In this document: positions 7,798 through 16,939 of the stretch, in pieces | Layout: each line of letters begins with the position of its first letter | Numbering within the stretch: the stretch's first letter is position 1 | Notes under the pieces: model-generated | What the model saw: the letters and a program-made list of their open reading frames with translations, nothing else | Told to the model about the DNA's origin: nothing | Databases searched by the model: none | Program-made: the position numbers and the translations under genes | DNA from: Hoeflea_A sp965204935 | GTDB lineage: Bacteria > Pseudomonadota > Alphaproteobacteria > Rhizobiales > Rhizobiaceae | Length of the DNA: 64,000 nt | NCBI RefSeq assembly: GCF_965204935.1 | Contig: NZ_CBDBFO010000002.1 | Strand: one strand, 5' to 3'

Positions 7798-9267
7798 ATG
7801 CTCGACATTTCATCCAAGGAAGCCGAAGCGGTTGCGTATTCGATGTTCATCGACGGTGCGTGGACCGAAGGCGGCGACCGTGACGTGATCGAGGTTGAAA
7901 ATCCCGCCAATCAGGAAATCATCGCGACCATTCCTGATGGGACACAGGACGATGCCGAAAGGTCGCTTGAAGCCGCCGCGAAAGCCCAGCCGGGCTGGGA
8001 GGCCCTGCCGGCAATCGAACGAGGCCGCCTTGTATCGCGCCTCGCCGATGCTGTTGCAACCGACAGCCACCGCCTTGCGCGCATTGTCGTCGCCGAACAG
8101 GGAAAGCCGTTGAACCAGGCCGAGGGCGAGATTGCGGCGCTCGAGACTTTCCTGCGCTACGCCGCTGAAAATGCGCGTCGTATCGAGGGCGAGATCATGC
8201 CCTCTGATAACGCCGCCGAGGAAATCTGGATTAGGCGTCGGCCCTATGGTGTAGTCGTCGGCCTGACGGCGTGGAATTACCCGGCTGCACTTGCCGGACG
8301 GAAACTCGGCCCCGCCCTGGTGGCCGGTAACTGTTTTGTCCTCCTTTCGCATGAATTCACGCCGCTTTCCGGCCTGGAGCTTGCGCGGCTGGCAGCGGCT
8401 GCCGGCATTCCCGACGGCGTCTTCAATGTCGTGACCGGGCGCGGACCCGTTATCGGGCGCGCCCTCGTGGAGAGCCGCCTTTCGGACCTCGTCACCATGA
8501 CCGGCAGCACCCGTGCCGGCCGCGAGATATACGGGTCCGGCGCAGCACAGCTGAAGGTGCTCAGGCTGGAACTCGGTGGCAAGGCACCGTTCATCGTCAT
8601 GGAAGATGCGGATGTCGACGCAGCCGTGACAGCCGCCCTGCAGGCCCGTTACACCAATTGCGGCCAGGTTTGCACCTGCAGTGAACGGGTATACGTCCAT
8701 CAAAGCGTCGCCGATCAATTTACGGAAAAGTTTGTCACGGCCTCGCGCGCGCTGACAATTGGCGACCCTCTTTCCAATCCCGATATCGGTGCAAAAATCA
8801 GCGGCGGCGAGGTGCAGAAAATCAAGCGCATCGTCGATGAAGGCACCCGCGCGGGCGCCGAGACATTGCTGGAGGGTGGTCCTCTTGCAAGCGGCGACTA
8901 CAGCCGTGGCCACTGGTATGCACCGACCGTGCTCGCTGTTGACGAAAACAGCTCTCCGCTCATGCAGCAGGAGATATTCGGCCCGGTGGTTCCGATCATG
9001 AAGGTCGATGATTTCGATCAGGCGATCGATCTTGCAAACGACACGGAATACGGCCTGTCCGCTTATCTTTTTACGAAGAATATCAAACGGTTGATGAGCA
9101 TTTCTCACAAGTTGAAATTCGGCGAGATCTACTTCAACCGCAGCAACGGCGAACAGGTACAGGGATTCCATACCGGCTGGGGACAGTCGGGACTGGGAGG
9201 CGAAGACGGCAAGTACGGCTTCGACGGTTATCTGCGCAAGCAGACAACCTATGTGAATTGGGCCTGA
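7798..9267 (+). CDS. Aldehyde dehydrogenase, AldA-like
   Basis: An NAD(P)-dependent aldehyde dehydrogenase of 489 residues, most like E. coli AldA (lactaldehyde/glycolaldehyde dehydrogenase). Visible are the oxyanion Asn in TAWNYP, the general-base Glu in LELGGKAP, and the catalytic Cys in NCGQVCTCSERVYVH, which matches AldA closely. The usual nucleotide-binding VVKPSE motif reads FVLLSHE here: the conserved Lys that holds the adenosine ribose is Leu. The ATG at 7798 avoids the operator at 7771; an ATG at 7843 (MFIDG) is a possible later start. It is the first gene of the plus-strand sugar operon and probably oxidises an aldehyde intermediate to the acid. Confidence 0.85.
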   Translation: MLDISSKEAEAVAYSMFIDGAWTEGGDRDVIEVENPANQEIIATIPDGTQDDAERSLEAAAKAQPGWEALPAIERGRLVSRLADAVATDSHRLARIVVAEQGKPLNQAEGEIAALETFLRYAAENARRIEGEIMPSDNAAEEIWIRRRPYGVVVGLTAWNYPAALAGRKLGPALVAGNCFVLLSHEFTPLSGLELARLAAAAGIPDGVFNVVTGRGPVIGRALVESRLSDLVTMTGSTRAGREIYGSGAAQLKVLRLELGGKAPFIVMEDADVDAAVTAALQARYTNCGQVCTCSERVYVHQSVADQFTEKFVTASRALTIGDPLSNPDIGAKISGGEVQKIKRIVDEGTRAGAETLLEGGPLASGDYSRGHWYAPTVLAVDENSSPLMQQEIFGPVVPIMKVDDFDQAIDLANDTEYGLSAYLFTKNIKRLMSISHKLKFGEIYFNRSNGEQVQGFHTGWGQSGLGGEDGKYGFDGYLRKQTTYVNWA

Positions 9268-9322
9268 TCGGCCCTTTGCTAGAACGGGGCGGAGGAGCCG
9301 CGCCGTGAGAATGGAGGAGACT

Positions 9323-10306
9323 ATGAACAGAAGAACATTGCTTGCTACCGCAGCAGCAGCCGCAATCGGTCTGGCAGGTTTCGCGACGGCCGGAATTGCC
9401 GGCGATCTGCCACCGCTGGAAAAGAAGGACCGGTACAAGGTCGGATTCGCCCAGATGGAGAGCAACAATCCGTGGCGCATCGCCGAGACAAAGTCGTTCC
9501 ACGCCACCGCCGAAGCATGCAACTGGGACCTGATCGCTACCGATGCGGCCGGTTCGGCCGCAAAACAGGTCGCCGACGTCGATTCGATGATCGCACAGGG
9601 CATTGATGTGCTGTTCCTGCCGCCGCGCGAGGAAAAACCACTGATCCCGGCGGTCATGAAAGCAAAGGCCGCGGGAATTCCGACCTTCCTCGTCGACCGC
9701 TCGGTCGATCCGGATGTTGCAAAGCCCGGTGAACACTTTGTAGCCTTCCTCGGCTCCGACTTTATTGACCAGGGCCGGCGCGTCGCCGAATGGACGCTCG
9801 AAAACTTCAAAGGCGACAAAGGCACCATCGTCCAGCTGGAAGGCACCACGGGCTCGTCCCCGGCCAACGACCGTAAGAAGGGTTTCGACGATGTCATGGC
9901 CAAGCATGACAACATGACCATCGTTGCATCCCAGAGCGGAGATTTCGCCCGTGATCTCGGGCGGCAGGTCATGGAAACGCTTCTGCAGGCGCATCCCGAC
10001 GTCAATATCGTCTATGCCCATAACGATGAAATGGCGATCGGCGCTATCCAGGCGCTTGAACTTGCCGGCCGCAAGCCCGGGGATGACGTGCTTGTCGTTT
10101 CCATCGACGGAACCCGCGATGCGCTCCAGGCGATCATCGACGGCAAGATGGGCGTGACGGTGGAATCGTCGCCGTTCTTCGGGCCGCTGGCCTGCGAAAC
10201 GATGAAGCGTTACGCTAACGGCGAAGAGATCGAGCACTGGGTGCAGGTCAAGGACCGCATCTTTACCGCTGACAACGCCGCCGATCACGTAGACGAAGCC
10301 TACTGA
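9323..10306 (+). CDS. Sugar ABC transporter substrate-binding protein (ribose type)
   Basis: A periplasmic binding protein of family 1 (RbsB-like), 327 residues, with an N-terminal signal peptide (MNRRTLLATAAAAAIGLAG, cleavage near GIA). The type-I fold is recognisable from KVGFAQMESNNPWRIAETKS, DVLFLPPREEKPLIPAV and VYAHNDEMAIGAIQALE. The ATG at 9323 follows GGAGGAG, whereas an in-frame earlier start at 9305 has no such site. It delivers a sugar or polyol to the ATPase and two permeases that follow. A strong hairpin separates it from the ATPase gene. Confidence 0.9.
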   Translation: MNRRTLLATAAAAAIGLAGFATAGIAGDLPPLEKKDRYKVGFAQMESNNPWRIAETKSFHATAEACNWDLIATDAAGSAAKQVADVDSMIAQGIDVLFLPPREEKPLIPAVMKAKAAGIPTFLVDRSVDPDVAKPGEHFVAFLGSDFIDQGRRVAEWTLENFKGDKGTIVQLEGTTGSSPANDRKKGFDDVMAKHDNMTIVASQSGDFARDLGRQVMETLLQAHPDVNIVYAHNDEMAIGAIQALELAGRKPGDDVLVVSIDGTRDALQAIIDGKMGVTVESSPFFGPLACETMKRYANGEEIEHWVQVKDRIFTADNAADHVDEAY

Positions 10307-10315
10307 TCCTCCCGT

Positions 10316-10349
10316 GGGAGAGGCCGCCGGGCTTTCCGAGGCCTCTCCC
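10316..10349 (+). terminator. Intra-operon stem-loop after the sugar-binding-protein gene
   Basis: GGGAGAGGCC (10316-10325) and GGCCTCTCCC (10340-10349) form a perfect 10-bp stem with a 14-base loop. Only a short T run (TTTT at 10352) follows, so it is more likely an mRNA-stabilising or partial-termination element than a full terminator. Such an element would make the binding protein more abundant than the downstream transporter parts. Confidence 0.75.
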
Positions 10350-10368
10350 GCATTTTCCGGAGCGTCGC

Positions 10369-11892
10369 ATGCAACCCCTTTTGTCCATGAGCGCCATCGA
10401 CAAGGCATTCTCGGGCGTGCCTGCTTTGCGCCAGGCCCGCCTGGAGATTGCCCCGGGTGAGGTCCACGCCCTGATCGGGCAGAACGGCGCCGGCAAATCC
10501 ACAATGATCAAGATACTGACCGGCGTTTACCGCAGGGACGGCGGCGATATCCGCTTCGACGGAAAGCCGGCGGAAATCTCAAATCCGGGACAGGCGCAGA
10601 AATCCGGCATTGCCACGATCTATCAGGAACTCAATCTCGTCCCGCTGCGCAGCGTCACCGAGAATGTGGTCATGGGATATGAGCCAAGAAGGCTCGGAGT
10701 ACTTATCGACTGGTCGCAGGCACACCGGCGCACGCGCGAGATCCTGTCACGTTTCGGCATTGACATCGACGTCAGGGCGCCGCTCGGAAGTTACTCCACC
10801 GCCATTCAGCAACTCGTTGCAATCGCGCGGGCTGTTTCCCTCGACGCCAAGCTCGTCATTATGGATGAACCGACATCCTCGCTTGACGACCGCGAAGTCG
10901 ATGTTCTCTTTGGTGTTGTTCGCGAGCTCAAGAACTCCGGCGTCTCCGTCCTCTATGTCTCCCACTTTCTCGACGAACTGTTCCAGATCTGCGATCGGGT
11001 GACCACCATGCGCGACGGCCAGACGGTCGCCGTTCGCGATATCGGGGAAACAAGCAAGCTGGAACTGATTGCCGATATGCTCGGGCGCAATGTCGAGGAT
11101 ATCGAGGCCGCCGGCATGACCGATCTCGGCGGCGGCGAAAAACAACTCGGCGACGTCCTGCTCGAAGCCGACGGCATCGCGACGAACCGTCGGCTCTTCG
11201 AATTCACCGTTTCCGTGCGCCGTGGCGAGATCGTCGGTCTCGGTGGTCTCCTCGGCTCAGGGCGGACGGAAGCCGCACGGGCCCTGTTCGGCGTTGACGC
11301 CGTGATTTCCGGAGAGATCAGGCTCAAGGGCCAACGCTGGACGCCGACAAGCCCGGCCGGTGCCATCGGCGACCGCATCGGCATGTTGACCGAGGACCGC
11401 AAGGCTGAGGGGATTGTGCCGGATATGTCCGTTCGCGAGAACATGACGCTGGCACTTTTGCCTAAACTGAGCCGAAACGGCCAGATCCAGGCGGGACGCG
11501 AGCGCGAGCTGGTTGAGGAATACATCAAGGCGCTCGGAATCAAGACGTCCAACATGGATCAGCCGATCCGCGAACTGTCGGGCGGCAACCAGCAGAAAGT
11601 GCTTCTTGCGCGTTGGCTGGCAACCGAACCGGAACTGCTGATACTCGACGAACCGACGCGCGGCGTCGATGTCGGCGCCAAGCTCGAGATTCAGGCAATC
11701 ATCCGCCAGTATGTCGACCGTGGTTTCGGTGTGGTGTTGATCAGTTCCGAATTCGAGGAACTGGTCGAAGGCGCCGACCGGATTGTCGTGCTGCAGGACG
11801 GCTTTACCGTAGCCACGCTGGAGAATCCGGGCATCACCGAGGACGCGCTCGTCAAGGCGATCGCGCACCACCATACGCAGGAGCAGGCGTGA
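10369..11892 (+). CDS. Sugar ABC transporter ATP-binding protein (RbsA/MglA type)
   Basis: A 507-residue tandem ATPase for a ribose-type importer. The first half has Walker A GQNGAGKST, a degenerate signature YSTAIQQ and Walker B LVIMDEPTSSLD. The second half has the degenerate Walker A GLLGSGRTE usual for this family, a good signature LSGGNQQK and Walker B LLILDEPTRGVD. The start ATG follows GGAG, and the stop overlaps the start of the first permease (ATGA). It powers uptake with the two permeases downstream. Confidence 0.92.
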   Translation: MQPLLSMSAIDKAFSGVPALRQARLEIAPGEVHALIGQNGAGKSTMIKILTGVYRRDGGDIRFDGKPAEISNPGQAQKSGIATIYQELNLVPLRSVTENVVMGYEPRRLGVLIDWSQAHRRTREILSRFGIDIDVRAPLGSYSTAIQQLVAIARAVSLDAKLVIMDEPTSSLDDREVDVLFGVVRELKNSGVSVLYVSHFLDELFQICDRVTTMRDGQTVAVRDIGETSKLELIADMLGRNVEDIEAAGMTDLGGGEKQLGDVLLEADGIATNRRLFEFTVSVRRGEIVGLGGLLGSGRTEAARALFGVDAVISGEIRLKGQRWTPTSPAGAIGDRIGMLTEDRKAEGIVPDMSVRENMTLALLPKLSRNGQIQAGRERELVEEYIKALGIKTSNMDQPIRELSGGNQQKVLLARWLATEPELLILDEPTRGVDVGAKLEIQAIIRQYVDRGFGVVLISSEFEELVEGADRIVVLQDGFTVATLENPGITEDALVKAIAHHHTQEQA

Positions 11893-12893
11893 TGTCCGAC
11901 GGATCCCTATCCAACGACAAGGCGGTGACCAGGACCCCTGCATCTTTTTCGCTTGGCGCATTGCGCAATCACGGCGGCATCATCGCACTCATTGTCATCC
12001 TGGTATTCAACGCGCTGTTCACGCCCAACTTTCTGCAGGTCCAGACGCTGTTCGTGAACATCAGCCAGGTGGCCACGATCGCCATCGTTGCCATCGGCAT
12101 GACACTGGTGATCGCCACCGCCGGGATTGATCTTTCCGTCGGCGCGGTCATGGCACTGGCTGGCGCCCTCGCCCCGCTGATTTTTCTCTCCGATTTCGGC
12201 CAGGCCTATCCAGCCCTCGGTATTGCCGCGGCCTTCGTGCTGCCCTTGATTGCCGCATCGATGTGCGGCCTTTTCAACGGGATCATGATCAGCTACCTGA
12301 ATGTCCAGCCGATCATCGCGACACTGATCCTGTTCATTTCCGGTCGCGGCATCGCCCAGGTGCTGACGAACGGCAACCTCCAGACATTCAGCAATCCTTA
12401 TTTCAGCTATCTTGGAACCGGCAAGATCCTCGGCCTTCCATTCCAGGGCTGGCTCGCTTTGGTTCTCGCCATCGCGGTCTATTGGCTGGTTTCTCGAACC
12501 ATATTCGGTCGCTACCTTCTCGCCGTAGGCGGCAATGAAAAAGCCGCCCGCCTCGCCGGTGCCCCGGTCCGCATAGTGAAGATTGGCGCATATGTTCTGT
12601 GTGCCTTCCTGTCCGGCATCGCCGGCCTGATCGTTGTTGCCATCAACTCGGCCTCCGATGCGGCCCGCAACGGCAATCTGATGGAACTCGATGCCATTGC
12701 CGCGGCCGTTGTCGGCGGTGCGCTGCTGCAGGGCGGCCGGGCGCCGATCTTCGGTGCGATCCTTGGAGCCGTCATCATCCAGCTCGTCAAATACACGCTC
12801 CTTGCGAACGGAGTTGAAGATGAGGTGGCGCTGATTGCCAAAGCGGCGATCATCGTTCTGGCTGTCTATATCCAACAGGCGCGAAAGGAATAG
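11892..12893 (+). CDS. Sugar ABC transporter permease 1 (RbsC/YtfT type)
   Basis: A 333-residue inner-membrane protein of the BPD_transp_2 family, with eight or more hydrophobic segments and the family signature GMTLVIATAGIDLSVGAVMAL near residue 75. The start overlaps the stop of the ATPase gene. A second, different permease follows 2 bases later, so the channel is probably a heterodimer, as in YtfT-YjfF rather than the RbsC homodimer. Confidence 0.9.
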   Translation: MSDGSLSNDKAVTRTPASFSLGALRNHGGIIALIVILVFNALFTPNFLQVQTLFVNISQVATIAIVAIGMTLVIATAGIDLSVGAVMALAGALAPLIFLSDFGQAYPALGIAAAFVLPLIAASMCGLFNGIMISYLNVQPIIATLILFISGRGIAQVLTNGNLQTFSNPYFSYLGTGKILGLPFQGWLALVLAIAVYWLVSRTIFGRYLLAVGGNEKAARLAGAPVRIVKIGAYVLCAFLSGIAGLIVVAINSASDAARNGNLMELDAIAAAVVGGALLQGGRAPIFGAILGAVIIQLVKYTLLANGVEDEVALIAKAAIIVLAVYIQQARKE

Positions 12894-12895
12894 CC

Positions 12896-13888
12896 ATGCC
12901 GGGCTCCGATGCATTCGATCTTCGACAATTCCTTCGCAGCGACGGCCGCAACGCCGGCGTATGGATTGCCCTCATCGCGCTGATCCTGTTTGGCCTTGCG
13001 CGCTACGACAATTTCGGCAGTGCCTACAACATCGTCTCGTTCCTGAACTACAACTCGATGTTCATCATCATTTCTATCGGCATGTGCTTCGTCATCATGA
13101 CCGGGGGAATTGATTTGTCCGTAGGCTCCGTGGCTGCATTTACATCGGTTGTTGCCGCCTATCTCAGCCCCTACGGCATCGAGGTCGCGTTGCCGGGCGG
13201 CGTTCTGGCCGGCGCGGCCTTCGGGGCGGTCAACGCCTTTTGCATCATCGCGATGCGCATCCCGCCTTTCATCGCGACGCTGGCGACAATGCTTGCCGCC
13301 AAGGGCGGTGCACTGGTGATCAGCGGCGCGCAGACGATCTCCGTCGACTGGGGAAGCAACTTCACCAAGCTCGGCATGGAGAAGGCGTTCAACGTCTTGC
13401 CCTGGACCATCGTCATTGTCGCGATTGTGGCAATTGCCCTGTGGGTGGTCCTTGAACAGACGTCGCTCGGGCGCACCGTGCTTGCCATAGGCGGCGGCGA
13501 AGACGCTTCCAATCTCATGGGACTGAAAGTCAACCGCGCCAAGATCTTCGTCTACATGCTGAGTGGCGGCTGCGCGGGACTGGCCGGCGTGTTCCTGGCA
13601 TCGGGATTTGGCGCCGGGCAGCCGCTCGAAGGCATCGGATGGGAGCTTTCTGCCATCGCGTCCGTTGTTGTCGGAGGCACGCTGCTGACCGGCGGCCTCG
13701 GATCGGTCACTGCAACGGTCGCGGGCGCTCTCCTGCTCGGGCTGGTCTTCAACATTCTCAATTTCGAGAACGGACGCGGCACGATCAGCCTCAGCGCCTA
13801 CTGGCAGATGGTGATCCGCGGCGGTTTCCTGTTTGTCGTCATCCTGCTGCAAACGCGCATGAACGCCTCAAGGCAGAGGGCAAGCTAG
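12896..13888 (+). CDS. Sugar ABC transporter permease 2 (RbsC/YjfF type)
   Basis: A 330-residue multi-pass protein of the same family as its upstream neighbour, but clearly diverged. It carries the matching signature GMCFVIMTGGIDLSVGSVAAF and the conserved segment ASVVVGGTLLTGGLGS. It is tightly spaced with the first permease and the dehydratase gene that follows, so it belongs to the same transcription unit. Confidence 0.9.
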   Translation: MPGSDAFDLRQFLRSDGRNAGVWIALIALILFGLARYDNFGSAYNIVSFLNYNSMFIIISIGMCFVIMTGGIDLSVGSVAAFTSVVAAYLSPYGIEVALPGGVLAGAAFGAVNAFCIIAMRIPPFIATLATMLAAKGGALVISGAQTISVDWGSNFTKLGMEKAFNVLPWTIVIVAIVAIALWVVLEQTSLGRTVLAIGGGEDASNLMGLKVNRAKIFVYMLSGGCAGLAGVFLASGFGAGQPLEGIGWELSAIASVVVGGTLLTGGLGSVTATVAGALLLGLVFNILNFENGRGTISLSAYWQMVIRGGFLFVVILLQTRMNASRQRAS

Positions 13889-13891
13889 GTT

Positions 13892-14989
13892 ATGGCCAGG
13901 ATCGAACACATCGAGGCCCGCTATTTTGCCGTGCCGCTTGAGGAGGTTCTGACCGATGCGATGCACGGCAGCCACTCGGAGTTCGAACTGATCACGGCGA
14001 CCATACATCTCGACAACGGCCTGGAGGGCACCGGATATACCTATACCGGAGGGCGCGGCGGACGCGCCATTCTGGCTCTCATCGAAAACGATCTGGCGCC
14101 CTTCCTGATCGGCCGCGAGGCGTCGGATGTCGAGGCACTTCACGATGCCATGCAGGTGCATATCCACTATGTGGCACGAGGTGGCATCGCATCCTTTGCC
14201 ATCTCGGCGCTTGACATCGCCCTGTGGGACCTTCGCGGCAGGACGCGGGGCGAGCCGCTGCGCATCATGGCGGGCGGCAGCGCTGACCGCTGCAAGGCCT
14301 ATCGCGGCGGCATTGATCTCAATTTTCCCCTGCCGAAGTTGCTCAATAGCGTTCGCGATTATCTGGCGGGTGGTTTCAACGCGGTGAAGATCAAGGTGGG
14401 CCGGCCGGAATTGGATGATGACGTGGAGCGGCTTGCGGCCGTGCGTGCGCTCATTGGACCGGACAGGGCGCTGATGGCCGATGCCAATTATGCGCTGAAT
14501 GTCGAACGGGCAATCGCGGCTTGCGAGGCTTTCAGGCCTTTCGATCTGCTCTGGTTCGAAGAACCGATCATCCCGGACAACTATACCGGCTACGGGTCCA
14601 TTGCCGATATTACCGGCATGCCGCTCGCCATGGGGGAAAACCTGCATACAATCCATGAGTTCGAATACGCCATCGCGCAGGCAAAGCTCTCTTACCTTCA
14701 GCCGGACGCTTCCAACTGCGGCGGCATTACCGGGTGGCTGCGTGCCGCGGAACTGGCTCGCCGGGCCGGCATACCCATTTGCAGCCACGGCATGCAGGAA
14801 CTTCATGTCAGTCTGGTATCGGCACGACCGAATGCCGGCTGGCTCGAGGTACACTCATTCCCGATCGATTCTTACACGAAACGGCCGCTGGTAGTCGAAG
14901 ACCATCTCGCCGTCGCACCAGACATACCCGGCACGGGTGTGGAATTTGACTGGCAGAAACTTCAGGCCGCACACCACCTGGCCGCCTAA
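13892..14989 (+). CDS. Enolase-superfamily (mandelate racemase type) sugar-acid dehydratase
   Basis: A 365-residue member of the mandelate racemase subgroup. The base pair K166-x-K168 (AVKIKVG), the metal ligands D197 (MADANY), E223 (FEEP) and E249 (MGEN), and the second base H299 (SHGMQE) are all present, so it should be active. In catabolic operons such proteins usually dehydrate aldonic acids to 2-keto-3-deoxy acids; racemases and cycloisomerases exist too. It lies 3 bases after the transporter genes and is followed by two dehydrogenases, one KduD-like, which suits a 2-keto-3-deoxy intermediate. The exact sugar acid cannot be read from sequence. Confidence 0.85.
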   Translation: MARIEHIEARYFAVPLEEVLTDAMHGSHSEFELITATIHLDNGLEGTGYTYTGGRGGRAILALIENDLAPFLIGREASDVEALHDAMQVHIHYVARGGIASFAISALDIALWDLRGRTRGEPLRIMAGGSADRCKAYRGGIDLNFPLPKLLNSVRDYLAGGFNAVKIKVGRPELDDDVERLAAVRALIGPDRALMADANYALNVERAIAACEAFRPFDLLWFEEPIIPDNYTGYGSIADITGMPLAMGENLHTIHEFEYAIAQAKLSYLQPDASNCGGITGWLRAAELARRAGIPICSHGMQELHVSLVSARPNAGWLEVHSFPIDSYTKRPLVVEDHLAVAPDIPGTGVEFDWQKLQAAHHLAA

Positions 14990-15003
14990 ACAAGGACAGA
15001 AAC

Positions 15004-16035
15004 ATGGAAACGACCGCCGCCTTTTATGTGGGCGACCACAGTTTTTCGGTCGAACGGGTGGTTTCACCGCCTCCGGGACCGGGTGAAGTGCAAATCGACA
15101 TTGCTTATTGCGGCATCTGCGGCACGGATCTCCACGTGTATCAGGGCCACATGGATGCGCGTGTCGGCGCTCACCGGGTCATCGGGCACGAAATGTCCGG
15201 CACCGTCGCGGCAACCGGCGCAGGCGTCACCGGTTTTGCGCCCGGCGATCCGGTGGTTGTCAGGCCGCTGGATCATTGCGGCCATTGCCCGGCCTGCAGA
15301 CGCGGACACCAGCACATCTGCCAGAACCTCAAGTTTCTCGGGCTCGATACCGACGGAGCCTTCCAGCAGAAATGGACCGTTCCGGCTCACACGCTGCACC
15401 ATTTGCCTCAGGGGCTGCCGCTCGACCATGCCGCCCTGATCGAACCGCTCGCCGTCGCCTGCCATGACGTGCGGCGTGGCCGGGTCGCTGCCGGAGAAGA
15501 TGTACTGGTAATCGGCGGCGGGCCGATCGGCATGCTTGTGGCGATGGTCGCCCGCAACGCGGGTGGAGAGGTAACGATCTCTGAGATCAACGAAAATCGA
15601 ATTGCTCTTGCCGACAAACTCGGATTTGCCACCTGCAATCCGGCTGAAAACGATGTGGCGAAAGCGATCGAGACAAAGACCGGCGGCAAGGGTGCAGATG
15701 TAATCTTCGAGGTCTCCGGCAGCCAGCCGGGCGTCGATCTGATGACGGCTGCGGCCGCAACACGAGCCCGTATCGTCATGGTCGCCATTCACGCAACTGC
15801 GCCAAAAGTCGATCTTTTCCAGTTCTTCTGGCGGGAGATCGAGATGTTCGGCGCACGGGTGTATGAACCCCAAGACTATGAGGCGGCGATGAAGCTTCTC
15901 TCGGATCGGGTGATCAGTGTTGACGAAATGATCACAGATGTCAGGAGCCTGGAGCAGTTGGGAGACGCTTTCGCGGAACTGGCTGGAAATCCCCGCGCCA
16001 TGAAGACACTCATCAAATGCAACGCGGAGGCCTGA
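15004..16035 (+). CDS. Zinc-binding medium-chain alcohol dehydrogenase
   Basis: A 343-residue sorbitol/threonine-dehydrogenase-type enzyme. It has catalytic-zinc residues in CGICGTDLHVY and GHEMSG, structural-zinc cysteines in CGHCPACRRGHQHIC, and the coenzyme motif GGGPIGML. It probably oxidises a secondary hydroxyl of the substrate or an intermediate. It lies between the dehydratase and the SDR and ends 2 bases before the SDR start region, so all three are cotranscribed. Confidence 0.87.
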   Translation: METTAAFYVGDHSFSVERVVSPPPGPGEVQIDIAYCGICGTDLHVYQGHMDARVGAHRVIGHEMSGTVAATGAGVTGFAPGDPVVVRPLDHCGHCPACRRGHQHICQNLKFLGLDTDGAFQQKWTVPAHTLHHLPQGLPLDHAALIEPLAVACHDVRRGRVAAGEDVLVIGGGPIGMLVAMVARNAGGEVTISEINENRIALADKLGFATCNPAENDVAKAIETKTGGKGADVIFEVSGSQPGVDLMTAAAATRARIVMVAIHATAPKVDLFQFFWREIEMFGARVYEPQDYEAAMKLLSDRVISVDEMITDVRSLEQLGDAFAELAGNPRAMKTLIKCNAEA

Positions 16036-16037
16036 AC

Positions 16038-16808
16038 GTGGGCGTGCTGAACAAATTCGATCTGACAGGCAAAACAGCACTAGTTACCGGCTGCAAGCGC
16101 GGCATCGGGCGCGGTATGGCGCAGGCCCTGGCGGATGCCGGCGCCGATATCGTCGGCGTCAGTGCAAGTCTTGAGCCGTCCGGAAGCGCCGTCGAAGAGG
16201 CGGTCATCGGGCTCGGCCGGAACTTTGCCGCCTATCAATGCGATTTTTCCAACCGTCAAAACGTTCGGGAATTTGCGTCAACTGTTCTTGCCGAACACCC
16301 TGACATCGACATTCTGATCAACAATGCCGGCACCATCCGGCGGGCGCCGGCGGTGGACCACGATGATGATCTTTGGGACGAAGTGATCGAGGTCAATCTT
16401 TCTGCGCAGTTCGTCCTGACGCGCGAAATTGGCCGAACCATGGTCGCGAGGCGATCCGGCAAGATCATCTTCACCGCTTCCCTGCTGACGTTCCAGGGCG
16501 GGATCACCGTCCCCGGATACTCCGCATCCAAGGGTGGCATCGGCCAGCTCACAATGGCATTTGCCAACGAGTGGGCGGCAAAGGGCGTCAACGTCAACGC
16601 CATCGCGCCGGGATACATCGACACCGACAACACCGAGGCATTGAGAAACGATCCCGACCGATCGAGGGCGATCCTCGAGCGTATCCCTGCCGGCCGCTGG
16701 GGCACGCCCGATGACTTTGCAGGACCTGTCGTGTTCCTCGCCTCAAATGCGTCCGATTACATGCACGGTTCGATTGTCACGGTCGATGGCGGCTGGATGG
16801 GCCGGTAA
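16038..16808 (+). CDS. KduD-like SDR dehydrogenase
   Basis: A 256-residue classical SDR with cofactor motif TGCKRGIG, NNAG, catalytic YSASK and the tail IPAGRWG...VTVDGGW, which closely parallels E. coli KduD (2-deoxy-D-gluconate / 2-keto-3-deoxy sugar-acid dehydrogenase). The GTG at 16038 is preceded by GGAGG at 16026-16030 with 7 bases between; an upstream ATG at 16017 lies inside the previous gene and lacks a site. It would oxidise the keto-deoxy acid made by the dehydratase upstream. It is the last gene of the sugar operon; no clear terminator is visible after it. Confidence 0.85.
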   Translation: MGVLNKFDLTGKTALVTGCKRGIGRGMAQALADAGADIVGVSASLEPSGSAVEEAVIGLGRNFAAYQCDFSNRQNVREFASTVLAEHPDIDILINNAGTIRRAPAVDHDDDLWDEVIEVNLSAQFVLTREIGRTMVARRSGKIIFTASLLTFQGGITVPGYSASKGGIGQLTMAFANEWAAKGVNVNAIAPGYIDTDNTEALRNDPDRSRAILERIPAGRWGTPDDFAGPVVFLASNASDYMHGSIVTVDGGWMGR

Positions 16809-16870
16809 TCGCTCAGATCCGCCGGGCAAAGGCGAATACACCAGCCAAACCCGGTAAATTTTACGGTGAC

Positions 16871-16884
16871 TTGACGGAAATCAA
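16871..16884. promoter_or_regulatory. FNR/NnrR-type box upstream of nosR
   Basis: TTGACGGAAATCAA matches the FNR-family pattern TTGAy-N4-rTCAA. It is centred at about 16877.5, roughly 40 bp before a probable transcription start near 16917-16919 (GACACT at 16905 could be the -10), the usual position for activation. The Crp/Fnr regulator at the other end of the cluster has the matching DNA-reading residues. Confidence 0.75.
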
Positions 16885-16939
16885 GGAGAACTGATCCGAA
16901 AGCTGACACTAGTCCTCCCGTATTGTGGGGAGGACAGCT

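Noticed and set aside
7810..10005. A 731-codon minus-strand open frame opposite the AldA-like and binding-protein genes
   Set aside because: The plus-strand genes have complete family motifs; the antisense frame spans two unrelated genes and lacks any recognised domain.
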